A stretch of 64,000 bases of DNA from JAOPZW01 sp036379935 (GCA_036379935.1 DASVFT010000092.1:12890-76889), one strand, 5' to 3'. Positions 48,070 to 57,099 are shown, numbered from the stretch's first letter. Made by a program: numbers and translations. The notes: generated by a model not told the origin, from the sequence alone.

Positions 48070-49586
48070 TCGCCGCCGCCAAAGGGCCGCATGTCGACTG
48101 GGCGGGGCTCTCGCCTCTGCTCGCGCTGCTGGGCAGCGCGACCATCGTGCTCCTCTTCGGGCTGCTGCGCCCGCGTGTCGTGCGCGAGATGCTCGTGCCG
48201 CTCCTGGCCCTCGCGGGCTTCGGGCTGACCATCGGGCTGGGCATCTGGCAGCACGGCGAGCAGAAGGACCTGATCGCGGGCGCGCTGCGGCTGGACGACC
48301 TCACGAACGTCCTGTCCTACGTCTTCTGCGCGGGCGGGGCCGCCGCGGTGCTGCTGTCGTGGCGCGCGGTGGCGCCGCGCGAGGCGGCCCACGGCGAGTA
48401 CTACGCGCTGCTGCTGACCTCGGCCGCCGGCATGTGGGTGCTGGTGGCGGCGCAGAACCTCGTGTCGCTGTTCCTCGGCCTCGAGCTGCTCTCGATCCCG
48501 CTCTACGTGCTGTGCGCCACCGAGATGCGCCGCGCCACCTCGCTCGAGGCGGGCCTGAAGTACCTCATCATCGGCTCGGTCGGCTCGGCCACGCTGGTCT
48601 ACGGCCTGGCCTTCGTGTACGGCGCCACCGGCTCGACGGACTTCGCGGGCATCGCGCGCGGCCTTGACGACGTGGCCACCGACCCGCTGCTGCTGACCGG
48701 CATCGCGCTCACCGTGGCCGGCCTGGGCTTCAAGGCGTCGGTCGCGCCGTTCCACCAGTGGACGCCCGACGTCTACGAGGGCGCCCCCACCCCGGTGACC
48801 GCCTTCATGGCCGTGGCGACCAAGGCCGCGGCCTTCGGCGCCATCCTGCGGCTGTTCGACGTCGCCCTGCTGGACACCACCGCCGACTGGGGGCCGGCCC
48901 TGGCGGCGCTGGCCACCATCACGATCGGAGTCGGGAACGTCGGCGCGCTGGGCCAGAGCTCGCTCAAGCGGCTGCTGGCGTGGTCGTCGGTCGCCCAGGC
49001 GGGCTACATGCTGGCCGGCGTCGTCGTCGCCACCCGCCTGGGCGTGCAGGCCACGGTGTTCTACCTCGGCGTCTACCTGCTCATGAACGTGGCCGCGTTC
49101 GCGGTCATCGTCATCCGCGAGCGCGAGACCGGGCTGGGCGACGACATCGCGTCGGTCCAGGGCCTGGGCGCCGAGCGCCCGCTGCTGGCCATGGCGATGA
49201 CGGTCGCGATGCTGGGGCTGGCCGGGATCCCCGCGACGGCCGGCTTCATCGGCAAGTTCTATTTGATCGACGCGGCCGTGGCCGGCGACTACGCGTGGCT
49301 CGGCGTCGTCATCGTCGTCGGGTCGATGGTGTCGCTCGCCTACTACCTGAAGGTGATCGCCGCGATGTGGATGCAGGACGCGCCCGCGCCCACGACGGCG
49401 CTGGCCCCTCTGGCGCACCCGGTGATGGCCGGCGGCTCGCCCGAGGCCGATGCGCCGCGCGTGCAGCCCGAGACGTGGTTCGTGGCCATCCTCTTCGGCG
49501 CGGCCACGCTGGTCTTCGGCATCGTCCCCTCGCCGCTCTTCGACCTGGCGATCGACGCCGGTCGCTCGTTCTCCGGGCTGTTCTAG
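48066..49586 (+). CDS. nuoN: NADH-quinone oxidoreductase subunit N (proton-pumping)
   Basis: 506 residues, about 14 helices. ELLSIPLYVLCA, FKASVAPFHQWTPDVYEGAP, and AWSSVAQAGYMLAG are NuoN hallmarks. Last gene of the operon; all 14 subunits are present in the standard order. GTG start. Confidence 0.96.
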   Translation: MIAAAKGPHVDWAGLSPLLALLGSATIVLLFGLLRPRVVREMLVPLLALAGFGLTIGLGIWQHGEQKDLIAGALRLDDLTNVLSYVFCAGGAAAVLLSWRAVAPREAAHGEYYALLLTSAAGMWVLVAAQNLVSLFLGLELLSIPLYVLCATEMRRATSLEAGLKYLIIGSVGSATLVYGLAFVYGATGSTDFAGIARGLDDVATDPLLLTGIALTVAGLGFKASVAPFHQWTPDVYEGAPTPVTAFMAVATKAAAFGAILRLFDVALLDTTADWGPALAALATITIGVGNVGALGQSSLKRLLAWSSVAQAGYMLAGVVVATRLGVQATVFYLGVYLLMNVAAFAVIVIRERETGLGDDIASVQGLGAERPLLAMAMTVAMLGLAGIPATAGFIGKFYLIDAAVAGDYAWLGVVIVVGSMVSLAYYLKVIAAMWMQDAPAPTTALAPLAHPVMAGGSPEADAPRVQPETWFVAILFGAATLVFGIVPSPLFDLAIDAGRSFSGLF

Positions 49587-49613
49587 GACGGCCCGAACGG
49601 GTAGCCCCACGGC

Positions 49614-49820
49614 ATGGCAGACGACCGCGACTCGCCCCCGAGCGAGGATCCCCGCGAGACGGCCAGCAGCGACCAGAACGCCGAGGAGAACCCCGCTGGC
49701 GCCACGCCGCGCGAGGGCCGGCCCGCCGATCGCGGGCCCTCGCCCGATGCGCCCGCCACCTCGCACGAGGACGAGGGCGGACCCGGCCAGGCCACGGGCA
49801 ACCCGCGCGCCGCTGGTTAG
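49614..49820 (+). CDS. Small acidic disordered protein
   Basis: 68 residues from ATG 49614 to TAG. Composition is Asp/Glu, Pro, Ser, Gly and Ala with no hydrophobic core (SPPSEDPRETASSDQNAEEN). Could be a real disordered protein behind nuoN, or a chance frame in GC-rich DNA. No ribosome site is obvious. No family recognised. Confidence 0.4.
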   Translation: MADDRDSPPSEDPRETASSDQNAEENPAGATPREGRPADRGPSPDAPATSHEDEGGPGQATGNPRAAG

Positions 49821-49897
49821 GCCCCACCCCGCAGACCGCCGCGAACCTATCCGAACGGGTGGGAGCCGATCGCCCCACCGCGTATACGGTGCCGCGC

Positions 49898-50977
49898 ATG
49901 GGCAAGGAAGCTGTTGCAATCCTCGCGGTGGTCGCGGTGCTCGGATGCGTCGCGGCACCGGCGTCAGCGTCGGACGAGCTGGCGCACTGGGCCTTCGACG
50001 AGGGCGCTGGCCAGGTGGCCGCTGACGCCACCGCACACGCCAACGACGGCCAGCTCGGCGCGACCAGCGGGCCCGACGCCGACGATCCCGCCTGGATCGC
50101 CGGCCACGACGGCGGCCGCGCCCTGGCCTTCGACGGCTCGGAGTACGTGGCCGTCGCCGACACGTCGCTCCTCGAGCCCGCCCATGTCGCGGTCGACGCC
50201 TGGGTGCGCAACGCAGGCTCGCCGGGTCGCTGGCGCTACGTCCTGTCCAAGGGCTCGCTGGCCTGCGACCGCAGCGCGTACGGCCTCTACTCGGGCTGGG
50301 CCGGCGGCATGTCGTTCTACGTCTCGAGCACCACGCACTACACGATCTCGCCCGAGGTCCCGCGCTGGCGGATCTGGGACGGCGCGTGGCATCACGTCGT
50401 GGGCACCTACGACGGCCAGAGCGTGCGGCTCTACGTCGACGGCGCGCAGGTCGGCGACGGCACGCCGGCCACCTTCCCGATCGCCTACGGCATCGGCAGC
50501 AAGGGCGTCTACCTGGGCATCTACCGTGGCTCGTGCTCGCTGGGCTTCAAGGGCGCCATCGACGATGTGCACGTGTGGAGCGACGCTCCGCCCCAGCCCG
50601 GACCGCCACTGCCGCCCATCGACCCGGAGCCCGGCACCCCGACGCAGATCGCGATCCCCGGCGGGGGTCAGGCTTCGACCAACCCGGCCCAGAACGTCCT
50701 GAGCTCCGGCGCGCGCCGCTGCCTGCGCGTGAGCCTCAACCGCCGCACCGTCCCGCTGCACAAGCGCGTGCGCGTCGTCGCCACCGTGCGGCGCGGCAAG
50801 CAGCGCATGATGGGCGTCCACGTCCTCGTGCGCGGCGCCGGCGTGACAGCGAGCGGCAAGACGAACGGCAGGGGCAGGGCCGGCATCCGGCTTCGCGCGC
50901 ACAGGCGCGGTCACCTGACGGTCCGCGTCCGCGGCCAGCGGGCGAGCTGCCCGACGCAGACGGTCCGCGCTCGGTAG
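49898..50977 (+). CDS. Secreted LamG/concanavalin-fold protein
   Basis: 359 residues with a signal peptide 1-25 (APASAS). LamG/laminin-G-3 domain about 27-225: AHWAFDEGAGQVAADATAHA, RALAFDGSEYVAV, AWHHVVGTYDGQSVRLYVDG and FKGAIDDVHVWSDA. Then a Pro-rich linker (QPGPPLPPIDPEPG) and a basic C-terminal beta domain that ends RASCPTQTVRAR. Likely binds a surface or extracellular polysaccharide; ligand unknown. Confidence 0.87.
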   Translation: MGKEAVAILAVVAVLGCVAAPASASDELAHWAFDEGAGQVAADATAHANDGQLGATSGPDADDPAWIAGHDGGRALAFDGSEYVAVADTSLLEPAHVAVDAWVRNAGSPGRWRYVLSKGSLACDRSAYGLYSGWAGGMSFYVSSTTHYTISPEVPRWRIWDGAWHHVVGTYDGQSVRLYVDGAQVGDGTPATFPIAYGIGSKGVYLGIYRGSCSLGFKGAIDDVHVWSDAPPQPGPPLPPIDPEPGTPTQIAIPGGGQASTNPAQNVLSSGARRCLRVSLNRRTVPLHKRVRVVATVRRGKQRMMGVHVLVRGAGVTASGKTNGRGRAGIRLRAHRRGHLTVRVRGQRASCPTQTVRAR

Positions 50978-51011
50978 CGGCCGGCCCCCGCCCGCATGGC
51001 AGGATGCGCGG

Positions 51012-51467
51012 ATGCGCATCTCCGCACGGGCCGACTACGCGGTGCGCGCCGCGGTCGAGCTCGCGGCGGCCGGCGACGGCCCGACCAAGGGCGAGGCCAT
51101 CGCTCACGCGCAGGCGATCCCACTCAAGTTCCTGGAGAACATCCTCGGCGACCTCCGCCACGCCGGCATCGTGCGCAGCCAGCGCGGCGCCGACGGCGGC
51201 TACTGGCTCGCGCGCCCGGCCAGCGACATCACCGTGGCCGACGTCATCCGCGCCGTCGACGGGCCACTGGCCTCGGTGCGCGGCGGGCGCCCCGAGGACG
51301 TGGCCTACGACGGCGCCGCCCAGCCGCTGGCGCAAGTGTGGATCGCCGTGCGCGCCAGCCTGCGCAGCGTCGTCGAGCGCGTGACGCTGGCCGACGTCGC
51401 CAGCGGTCGCCTGCCGGCGCGCGTGGCGAAGCTGGCCGAGGACCCCGAGGCCTGGGTCACGCGCTGA
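51012..51467 (+). CDS. Rrf2-family regulator without Fe-S cysteines (CymR-like)
   Basis: 151 residues. Rrf2 helix-turn-helix: RADYAVRAAVELAAAGDGPT and IPLKFLENILGDLRHAGIVRSQRGADGGYWLARP. The protein has no Cys, so cannot hold the 2Fe-2S cluster of IscR/NsrR. That matches CymR, the cysteine-metabolism repressor of firmicutes, and the neighbouring genes are the sulfate importer cysATWP (convergent, 7 bases apart at their ends). Control of sulfur uptake is therefore likely but not shown. Confidence 0.87.
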   Translation: MRISARADYAVRAAVELAAAGDGPTKGEAIAHAQAIPLKFLENILGDLRHAGIVRSQRGADGGYWLARPASDITVADVIRAVDGPLASVRGGRPEDVAYDGAAQPLAQVWIAVRASLRSVVERVTLADVASGRLPARVAKLAEDPEAWVTR

Positions 51468-51474
51468 GGACGGC

Positions 51475-52431
51475 CTACGCCGCGAGCCGCTCGGGCGCCG
51501 GCGTGTGCCCCACCCAGACGATGTCGCCCTCGTCGAGCTCCAGCGCGACCGCGTCGTCGCGCGTGAGCTGGACGGCCAGCGGCGAGCCGTCGCCCAGCTG
51601 CAGCTCGGCGCGGACCTCGAAGCCGAGGTACACGACTCGGGCGACCATCGCCTCCAGCGCGCCGTCGCGCGGCTCGGAGGTCAGGCGCAGGTCGTGCGGG
51701 CGCACGAGGTCCTCGCCCAGGCGCGCCACGGGCCCGAGGAAGGACATGACGAAGCCGTTGGCCGGGCGCTCGTAGAGGTCGCGCGGCGCGCCGATCTGCT
51801 CGATGCGGCCCTCGTTGAGGACGGCGATGCGGTCGGCGACCTCCATCGCCTCCTCCTGGTCGTGCGTGACGAGGACCGTGGTCACGTGGACCTCGTCGTG
51901 CAGGCGGCGCAGCCACGCCCGCAGGTCGGCGCGGACCTTGGCGTCGAGGGCGCCGAAGGGCTCGTCGAGGAGCAGCACGCGCGGCTCGATCGCCAATGCG
52001 CGGGCCAGGGCCATGCGCTGGCGCTGTCCGCCGCTGAGCTGCGATGGGTAGCGCGCGTGGTAGCCCTGCAGGCCGACGATCTGAAGCAGCTCGTCGACCT
52101 TGGCGGTCACCTCCGCCTTTGGCCGCTTGCGGATACGCAGCCCGAACGCGACGTTCTCGCGCACGGTCATGTGCTTGAACGCCGCGTAATGCTGGAAGAC
52201 GAAGCCGATGCCGCGCCGCTGCGCGGGCACCGCGGTGGCGTCCTCGCCGTCGATGATCACGCGCCCGCCGTCGGGCATCTCGAGACCGGCGATGACGCGC
52301 AGCAGCGTCGACTTGCCCGAGCCGCTGGGACCCAGCAGCGCGGTCAGCGAGCCCTCGGGGACCTCGAGCGAGACGTCGCCGAGGGCCTGGAAGTCGCCGA
52401 AGCGCTTGGAGACGTCCTGAATCGAGATCAT
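51475..52431 (-). CDS. cysA: Sulfate/thiosulfate ABC transporter ATPase
   Basis: 318 residues. Walker A GPSGSGKST, signature LSGGQRQRMALARALA, Walker B VLLLDEPFGALDAKVR, C-terminal beta-barrel regulatory domain (TOBE-like) about 240-318. ATG overlaps the cysW stop (ATGA). Powers sulfate uptake with CysT, CysW and the binding protein. Confidence 0.95.
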   Translation of the reverse strand: MISIQDVSKRFGDFQALGDVSLEVPEGSLTALLGPSGSGKSTLLRVIAGLEMPDGGRVIIDGEDATAVPAQRRGIGFVFQHYAAFKHMTVRENVAFGLRIRKRPKAEVTAKVDELLQIVGLQGYHARYPSQLSGGQRQRMALARALAIEPRVLLLDEPFGALDAKVRADLRAWLRRLHDEVHVTTVLVTHDQEEAMEVADRIAVLNEGRIEQIGAPRDLYERPANGFVMSFLGPVARLGEDLVRPHDLRLTSEPRDGALEAMVARVVYLGFEVRAELQLGDGSPLAVQLTRDDAVALELDEGDIVWVGHTPAPERLAA

Positions 52432-53219
52432 GCCTCGTCCTTCCTGGGCTTGAGCAGCGTCATGGCCAGCAGCGTCGCGATGGCGATCACCCCCAGCAGG
52501 GCCGAGGCGGCGTAGGCCCCGGCGAGGTCGAAGTTCTGGAAGCGCTGCTCGACGAGCAGCGTGAGGGTCTGCGTCTGCCCGGCGATGCGACCCGAGACGA
52601 CGCTGACCGCGCCGAACTCGCCGATGGCGCGCGCGGTGGTCAGCACCACGCCGTAGGCCACGCCCCAGCGGATGGCGGGCAGCGTGATGCGCCAGAAGAC
52701 CTGCCAGCGGGAGGCCCCCAGGGTCGCGGCCGCCTGCTCCTGCTCGTCGCCGACCTCGCGCAGGACGGGCACGACCTCGCGCACCACGAACGGCAGCGAC
52801 ACGAACACGGTGGCCAGCACCATCCCGGGCACGGCGAAGATGACCTGGAAGGGCAGCGAGAGCCAGCCGCCACGCCCGAAGACGAGCAGCAGCGCGAGGC
52901 CGATGACCACCGGCGAGAGCGCGAACGGCAGGCTGACGACGGCGTCGACGACGGTCTTGCCGCGGAACCGCCCGCGCACGAGCGCCAGAGCGGTGATCAC
53001 GCCGAAGATGGTGTTCAGCGGCACCGCGATGAGGGCGATCTCGATCGTCAGCCAGAAGGCGTGCACCGCAGCCGGCGTCGTGATCGACTGCCACACCGGC
53101 ACGAGCCCGTGCTCGAACGTCCGGTAGAAGACGAGGCCGACGGGGACCAGCAGCAGGATCCCGAGGTAGGCGAGCACGACCGTGCGCAGGCCGACCCGGA
53201 CGCGGCGCTCAACGCTCAT
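52428..53219 (-). CDS. cysW: Sulfate ABC transporter permease CysW
   Basis: 263 residues, six helices. EAA-type loop EQAAATLGASRWQVFWRITL, and ARAIGEFGAVSVVSG characteristic of CysW. ATG at 53219 lies inside the end of cysT (11-base overlap). Confidence 0.94.
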   Translation of the reverse strand: MSVERRVRVGLRTVVLAYLGILLLVPVGLVFYRTFEHGLVPVWQSITTPAAVHAFWLTIEIALIAVPLNTIFGVITALALVRGRFRGKTVVDAVVSLPFALSPVVIGLALLLVFGRGGWLSLPFQVIFAVPGMVLATVFVSLPFVVREVVPVLREVGDEQEQAAATLGASRWQVFWRITLPAIRWGVAYGVVLTTARAIGEFGAVSVVSGRIAGQTQTLTLLVEQRFQNFDLAGAYAASALLGVIAIATLLAMTLLKPRKDEA

Positions 53220-53994
53220 GGCGGGCCCCCCACCGTCCCAGGGCGGCGATGGCCAGGAGCACGACGAGCGAGAGGACGAGAAGGACCACGGCGACCGCGG
53301 CCGCGCCGATCGGATCGTCGCTCTCGACCTGGCCGAAGATGTAGACCGAGGCCAGCTGCGTGTGGAAGGGGATGTTCCCCGCGACCAGGATCACCGACCC
53401 GAACTCGCCGACCGCGCGGGCGAAGCTCATGGCCGCTCCCGAGAGGATCGCCGGGACGAGGTTGGGCAGGATGACGCGCCGGGCGATCGTCAGCGAGCCC
53501 GCGCCGAGCGAGGCCGCCGCCTCCTCCATCTCGCGGTCGAGCTCGTGCACCACGGGCTGCACCGAGCGCACGACGAAGGGCAGCGTCACGAACAACAGCG
53601 CCAGGAGGATCGCCCATGTCGTCGCGACCGCGTGGATGCCCACCGGGGAGGTCGGCCCGTAGAGGGCGAGCAGCACGACCCCGACGACGATCGTGGGGAG
53701 CGCGAACGGCAGGTCGATGAGCGCGTTGATGAACGCCTTGCCGCGGAACTGGTCGCGCACGAGCACCCAGGCGGTGAGCGTGCCCGCCACCGCGTTCACG
53801 GCCGCCACCACCAACGACGTCCACAGCGTCAGCTTCAAGGCCGAGAACGCCTGGCGGCTGGTCACCGCCGACCAGAACGTGTCCAGGCCGCCGTCGAACG
53901 AGCGCGCCACGAGGGCGGCGAGCGGGATGAGGACGATGACGCTCAGCCACAGGGTGGCGACCCCGAGGCCGAGCGCGCTCGCACCATCGACCAC
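53209..53994 (-). CDS. cysT: Sulfate ABC transporter permease CysT
   Basis: 261 residues, six helices. Loop EEAAASLGAGSLTIARRVIL and ARAVGEFGSVILVAGNIPF typical of CysT. GTG start at 53994; 40 bases after the binding-protein stop. Confidence 0.94.
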   Translation of the reverse strand: MVDGASALGLGVATLWLSVIVLIPLAALVARSFDGGLDTFWSAVTSRQAFSALKLTLWTSLVVAAVNAVAGTLTAWVLVRDQFRGKAFINALIDLPFALPTIVVGVVLLALYGPTSPVGIHAVATTWAILLALLFVTLPFVVRSVQPVVHELDREMEEAAASLGAGSLTIARRVILPNLVPAILSGAAMSFARAVGEFGSVILVAGNIPFHTQLASVYIFGQVESDDPIGAAAVAVVLLVLSLVVLLAIAALGRWGARHER

Positions 53995-54034
53995 CGAGCG
54001 CGAACGGCGGCGGGCGGTACCGGCGGTGAGGGCC

Positions 54035-55075
54035 TCACTTGGCAGTGGACACCCCCGCCTCCTCTTCGATCTTCGCCACCGACCCCTTGCCGGGGTCGAA
54101 GAAGGTGTCGTTGACCTTCGACCAACCGCCGAGGTCGCGGATCGTGAACAGCCCGCTCGGCGTGGGGAACCTGGCGGCGTTCTTCTCGAAGACCGCCTGG
54201 TCCACGGGGCGGTAGCCCCAGTCGGCGAACTTCTGCTGGCCCGCCGGCGAGAGCGCGTACTTCACGAACGCCTCGGCCTGATTCACGTGCGTGCTCTTGG
54301 CCACCACCGCGATCGGGTTCTCGATCAGGATCGTGTGGTCGGGGATGACGTAATCGACGGCCTGGCCCTTCTTCTGGGCCGTGATCGCCTCGTTCTCATA
54401 GGAGATGAGCACGTCGCCGTTGCCCGAGGCGAAGTTCTGGAGCGCCTCGCGGCCCGACTTGTCCTGGACCTTGACGTGCTTGGTGATCAGCTCGCGCAGG
54501 TAGGCCAGGCCCGCCTGCGGGTTCCCGCCACCGCCGCTCTTGGCCCCGTACGCGGCGAGGATGTTCCACTTGGCGGCGCCCGAGGTGAACGGGTTGGGCG
54601 TGAGCACGGAGACGCCCGGCTTGAGCAGGTCGTCCCACGTGTGGATGTTCTTGGGGTTGCCCTTGCGCACGATGAGCGCGACGACCGACTTGGAGACGAG
54701 CCCCTTGTTCGCGTTGTCGGCCCAGGTGGGGGCCACCAGGCCGGCCTTGACGAGGCGCGCCATGTCGGGCTCGAGCGAGAAGGTCACGACGTCGGCCGCC
54801 AGGCCGGCCTCCACGGCACGGCTCTGGTCGCCCGAGGCTCCGAAGGACTCCGAGAACGAGACGCCCTTGCCTTCCGCGGTCTCCCGGAAGCCGGGGATGA
54901 GCTGGTCGTAGACGACCTGCGGCGTCGAGTAGGCCACGAGCGACAACTTGGTCGAGCCCTCGCCCGAGGATGCGGCCGTCGCGCCGCCGCCGTGGGTGTC
55001 GCTGGCACCGCCGCAGCCGGCCGTCACGAGGGCGGCGAGGGCGAGGACGGCAGCGATGAGCGTACGGGTTCTCAA
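54035..55075 (-). CDS. cysP: Sulfate-binding lipoprotein (Sbp/CysP family)
   Basis: 346 residues. Lipoprotein signal with lipobox VTAGC near residue 19. The mature protein starts LSLVAYSTPQVVYDQLIPGF and has FSESFGASGDQSRAVEAGL and GDVLISYENEAI, sulfate-binding family features. A TTG start at 55075 is fixed by GGAGG 5 bases upstream; longer frames run into the tandem repeat. Heads the cysPTWA operon. The 119 bases between 55075 and the repeat array are relatively AT-rich and must hold the promoter. Confidence 0.93.
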   Translation of the reverse strand: MRTRTLIAAVLALAALVTAGCGGASDTHGGGATAASSGEGSTKLSLVAYSTPQVVYDQLIPGFRETAEGKGVSFSESFGASGDQSRAVEAGLAADVVTFSLEPDMARLVKAGLVAPTWADNANKGLVSKSVVALIVRKGNPKNIHTWDDLLKPGVSVLTPNPFTSGAAKWNILAAYGAKSGGGGNPQAGLAYLRELITKHVKVQDKSGREALQNFASGNGDVLISYENEAITAQKKGQAVDYVIPDHTILIENPIAVVAKSTHVNQAEAFVKYALSPAGQQKFADWGYRPVDQAVFEKNAARFPTPSGLFTIRDLGGWSKVNDTFFDPGKGSVAKIEEEAGVSTAK

Positions 55076-55194
55076 CAGGACCTCCGGCAAAGAATAGGCA
55101 TAAAGGCAGTCGGGTTTGGGGACAATAGTGTATTTCGACCATGCCGGTGGGGAAGGTCGGCAAGTCGGCCGGGGCGAGCCGCCCGCGCCGAGCC

Positions 55195-55348
55195 ACGCTG
55201 CGCCCGCCGAGCGGCAACGCTGCGCCCGCCGAGCGGCAACGCTGCGCCCGCCGAGCGGCAACGCTGCGCCCGCCGAGCGGCAACGCTGCGCCCGCCGAGC
55301 GGCCACGCTGCGCCCGCCGAGCGGCAACGCTGCGCCCGCCGAGCGGCA
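55195..55348. repeat. Seven 22-base direct tandem repeats
   Basis: Unit starts ACGCTGCGCC and ends GAGCGGCA; seven head-to-tail copies without spacers, identical except the last base of copy five (C for A), then a decayed eighth copy. Lies between the divergent cysP and thyX genes (55076-55403 has no gene). Period 22 is not a multiple of three, so it is open in several frames without being coding. Not CRISPR, since there are no spacers. Confidence 0.95.
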
Positions 55349-55403
55349 AGGCTTCGCCGGCTGCACGGGCGCCCGCCGAGGCGGGCGCTAGCATCGCCCG
55401 CCC

Positions 55404-56999
55404 ATGCAGCACCCCATCGAGACGTTCACCGAGGAGGAGCGCGCCCGCCTCGCGCCGCACGTCACGAACCTCGATCGCCCGGTCTTCGCGCTCGTCAACC
55501 TGCCGGAGACGGTCAAGGGCGCGCTCTTCGCGCGCTACTCGCGCTATCAGGGGACGCTGCGCCGGCTCTTCCTCGACGAGTTCGCCGATTCGCTGGCGCC
55601 CACGGGCGCGGCCTACGACGGCCGTGAGGGCGAGCGCGCGGCGGACCTCTACGAGCGGATCTTCCTGGGCTACGGAGACGACTCGGTCGCCCAGCTCGGG
55701 GGCGCGCACATCGCCGTCGAGTGGGTCTCCAACGTCCTGACCAAGGTGCTGCAGCGCCCGCGCCTGGCCGCCTACCTCGAGCAGTCCACGCGCTACATCC
55801 CTTACGACACGCCGATGCCCGGCGGCGGCAAGCGCTATCGCTACTACCGCGACGCCGATTTCGGTCCGCGCTACGAGCAGGCGATGGACGAGCTCTTCGA
55901 CACCTACGCAGCGTCGCTGCCGCGCGTACGGGCGTGGGTGGACTCCGAGTTCCCTGGCGAGGACTCACCAGCGCGGCGGCGCGCGATCCAGGCCAAGGCC
56001 CTGGACCTGCTGCGCGGCCTACTGCCCGCGGCGTCGCTCTCGCACATGGGCATCTTCGCCAGCGGCCAGACCTACGAGCAGCTCGTCCTGCACCTGCTCG
56101 CCCACCCGCTGCCCGAGGCCCGACGGAACGGCCAGATGATCCTCGAGGCCGTCCAGGCGGTGATGCCGAGCTTCGTCACGCGCGTCGAGCGCCCCGACCG
56201 TGGCGGGGAGTGGATCTCCTACCTGGAGGGGCGCGAGCGCGCCGCCGAGCGCTGGGTCCGGCGCCTGGGCCTCGACGGCGAGGCCGATGAGGCGGACGCG
56301 CGCCCGTCGGTCTCGCTGCTGCACGTCGACGGCGACGAGGACGCGCTCCTGGCCGCCCTGCTCTTCGAAGCGGCGAGCACGGGCGAGGAGGAGACGCGCA
56401 TCCGCCTATCGGCACTCTCGACGGCCGAGCGCAGCGAGCTGCTCTCAGACCTCGTCGGCGTGCGCGCCAACCGGCGCCACCGCCCCGGGCGCGGCTTCGA
56501 GGCGCTGCGCTACCGCTTCGAGATCGTCTCCGACTACGGCGCCTTCCGCGACCTCCAGCGCCACCGGATGCTGACCGCGCAATGGCAGGGCCTGACCCCT
56601 CATCTCGGCGCCGGCGTGCCCGAGGAGGTCGAGGCCGCGGGCTGCGGCGATCGCTACCGGCGCGCGCTCGAGGTCTCCCGCGCGGAATGGGAGCGGCTGG
56701 CCGGCGAAGGGCGCGAGCGCGAGGCGGGCTACGCGCTGTGCCTGGGCTACCGCATCCGCTACGTCCTCGACCTCAACGCGCGCGAGGCCATGCAGCTCAT
56801 CGAGCTCCGCTCCGGCCGCGAAGGCCATCCCAGCTATCGCGCGGTGGCGCACGAGATGCACCGCCTGATCGCGACGATCCACCCCGCCGTCGCGGGCGCG
56901 ATGCGCCACGTCGACAACGAATCCGAGCCCCGCCTCGAGCGCATCCTCAGCGAGATGCGCACGCAGGCGAAGCTGGACTCGCTCGCGACCAACGGCTGA
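55404..56999 (+). CDS. thyX: Double-domain FAD-dependent thymidylate synthase (ThyX) homolog
   Basis: 531 residues, twice the length of ThyX, made of two diverged ThyX-like domains (about 25-260 and 300-531). The signature RHR-x7-S is divided: the first domain has RPR-x7-S (118-128, keeps the dUMP-site QSTRY), the second has RHR-x7-G (386-396) and keeps the C-terminal NAREAMQLIELRSG helix. ThyX makes dTMP from dUMP with methylene-THF and FADH2 as a tetramer with shared active sites, so a fused pair could form complementary sites. Whether it makes dTMP is not certain. Confidence 0.85.
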   Translation: MQHPIETFTEEERARLAPHVTNLDRPVFALVNLPETVKGALFARYSRYQGTLRRLFLDEFADSLAPTGAAYDGREGERAADLYERIFLGYGDDSVAQLGGAHIAVEWVSNVLTKVLQRPRLAAYLEQSTRYIPYDTPMPGGGKRYRYYRDADFGPRYEQAMDELFDTYAASLPRVRAWVDSEFPGEDSPARRRAIQAKALDLLRGLLPAASLSHMGIFASGQTYEQLVLHLLAHPLPEARRNGQMILEAVQAVMPSFVTRVERPDRGGEWISYLEGRERAAERWVRRLGLDGEADEADARPSVSLLHVDGDEDALLAALLFEAASTGEEETRIRLSALSTAERSELLSDLVGVRANRRHRPGRGFEALRYRFEIVSDYGAFRDLQRHRMLTAQWQGLTPHLGAGVPEEVEAAGCGDRYRRALEVSRAEWERLAGEGREREAGYALCLGYRIRYVLDLNAREAMQLIELRSGREGHPSYRAVAHEMHRLIATIHPAVAGAMRHVDNESEPRLERILSEMRTQAKLDSLATNG

Positions 57000-57006
57000 C
57001 GACAAC

Positions 57007-57038
57007 CGCTCGACACTCTGTCGTTCCAATGTCGAGCG
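57007..57038. terminator. Probable thyX terminator hairpin
   Basis: Perfect 9-base stem CGCTCGACA (57007-57015) / TGTCGAGCG (57030-57038) with a 14-base loop, 8 bases after the thyX stop. No U-tract. Confidence 0.55.
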
Positions 57039-57051
57039 TCTGGCGCAATTC

Positions 57052-57099
57052 CCCGTAACTACGGGAAATACCGATTTGACACATCACCCGTGATGTGTC
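57052..57099. promoter_or_regulatory. Inverted repeats in the fabD promoter region
   Basis: Two palindromes: CCCGTA-AC-TACGGG (57052-57065) and GACACATCA-CCCG-TGATGTGTC (57078-57099). A TTGACA -35-like box (57076-57081) overlaps the left arm of the second. They lie 44-91 bases before the fabD start. The fab operon ends in its own TetR gene, a natural candidate to bind here. Confidence 0.65.

Noticed and set aside
55195..55348. CRISPR-like array
   Set aside because: Units are directly adjacent with no spacers, no cas genes are near, and the unit is only 22 bases.
54396..55709. A 437-codon minus-strand frame through the tandem repeat into cysP
   Set aside because: The repeat keeps several frames open; the product is low complexity and overlaps cysP out of frame. 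The cysP start is fixed by GGAGG before TTG 55075.
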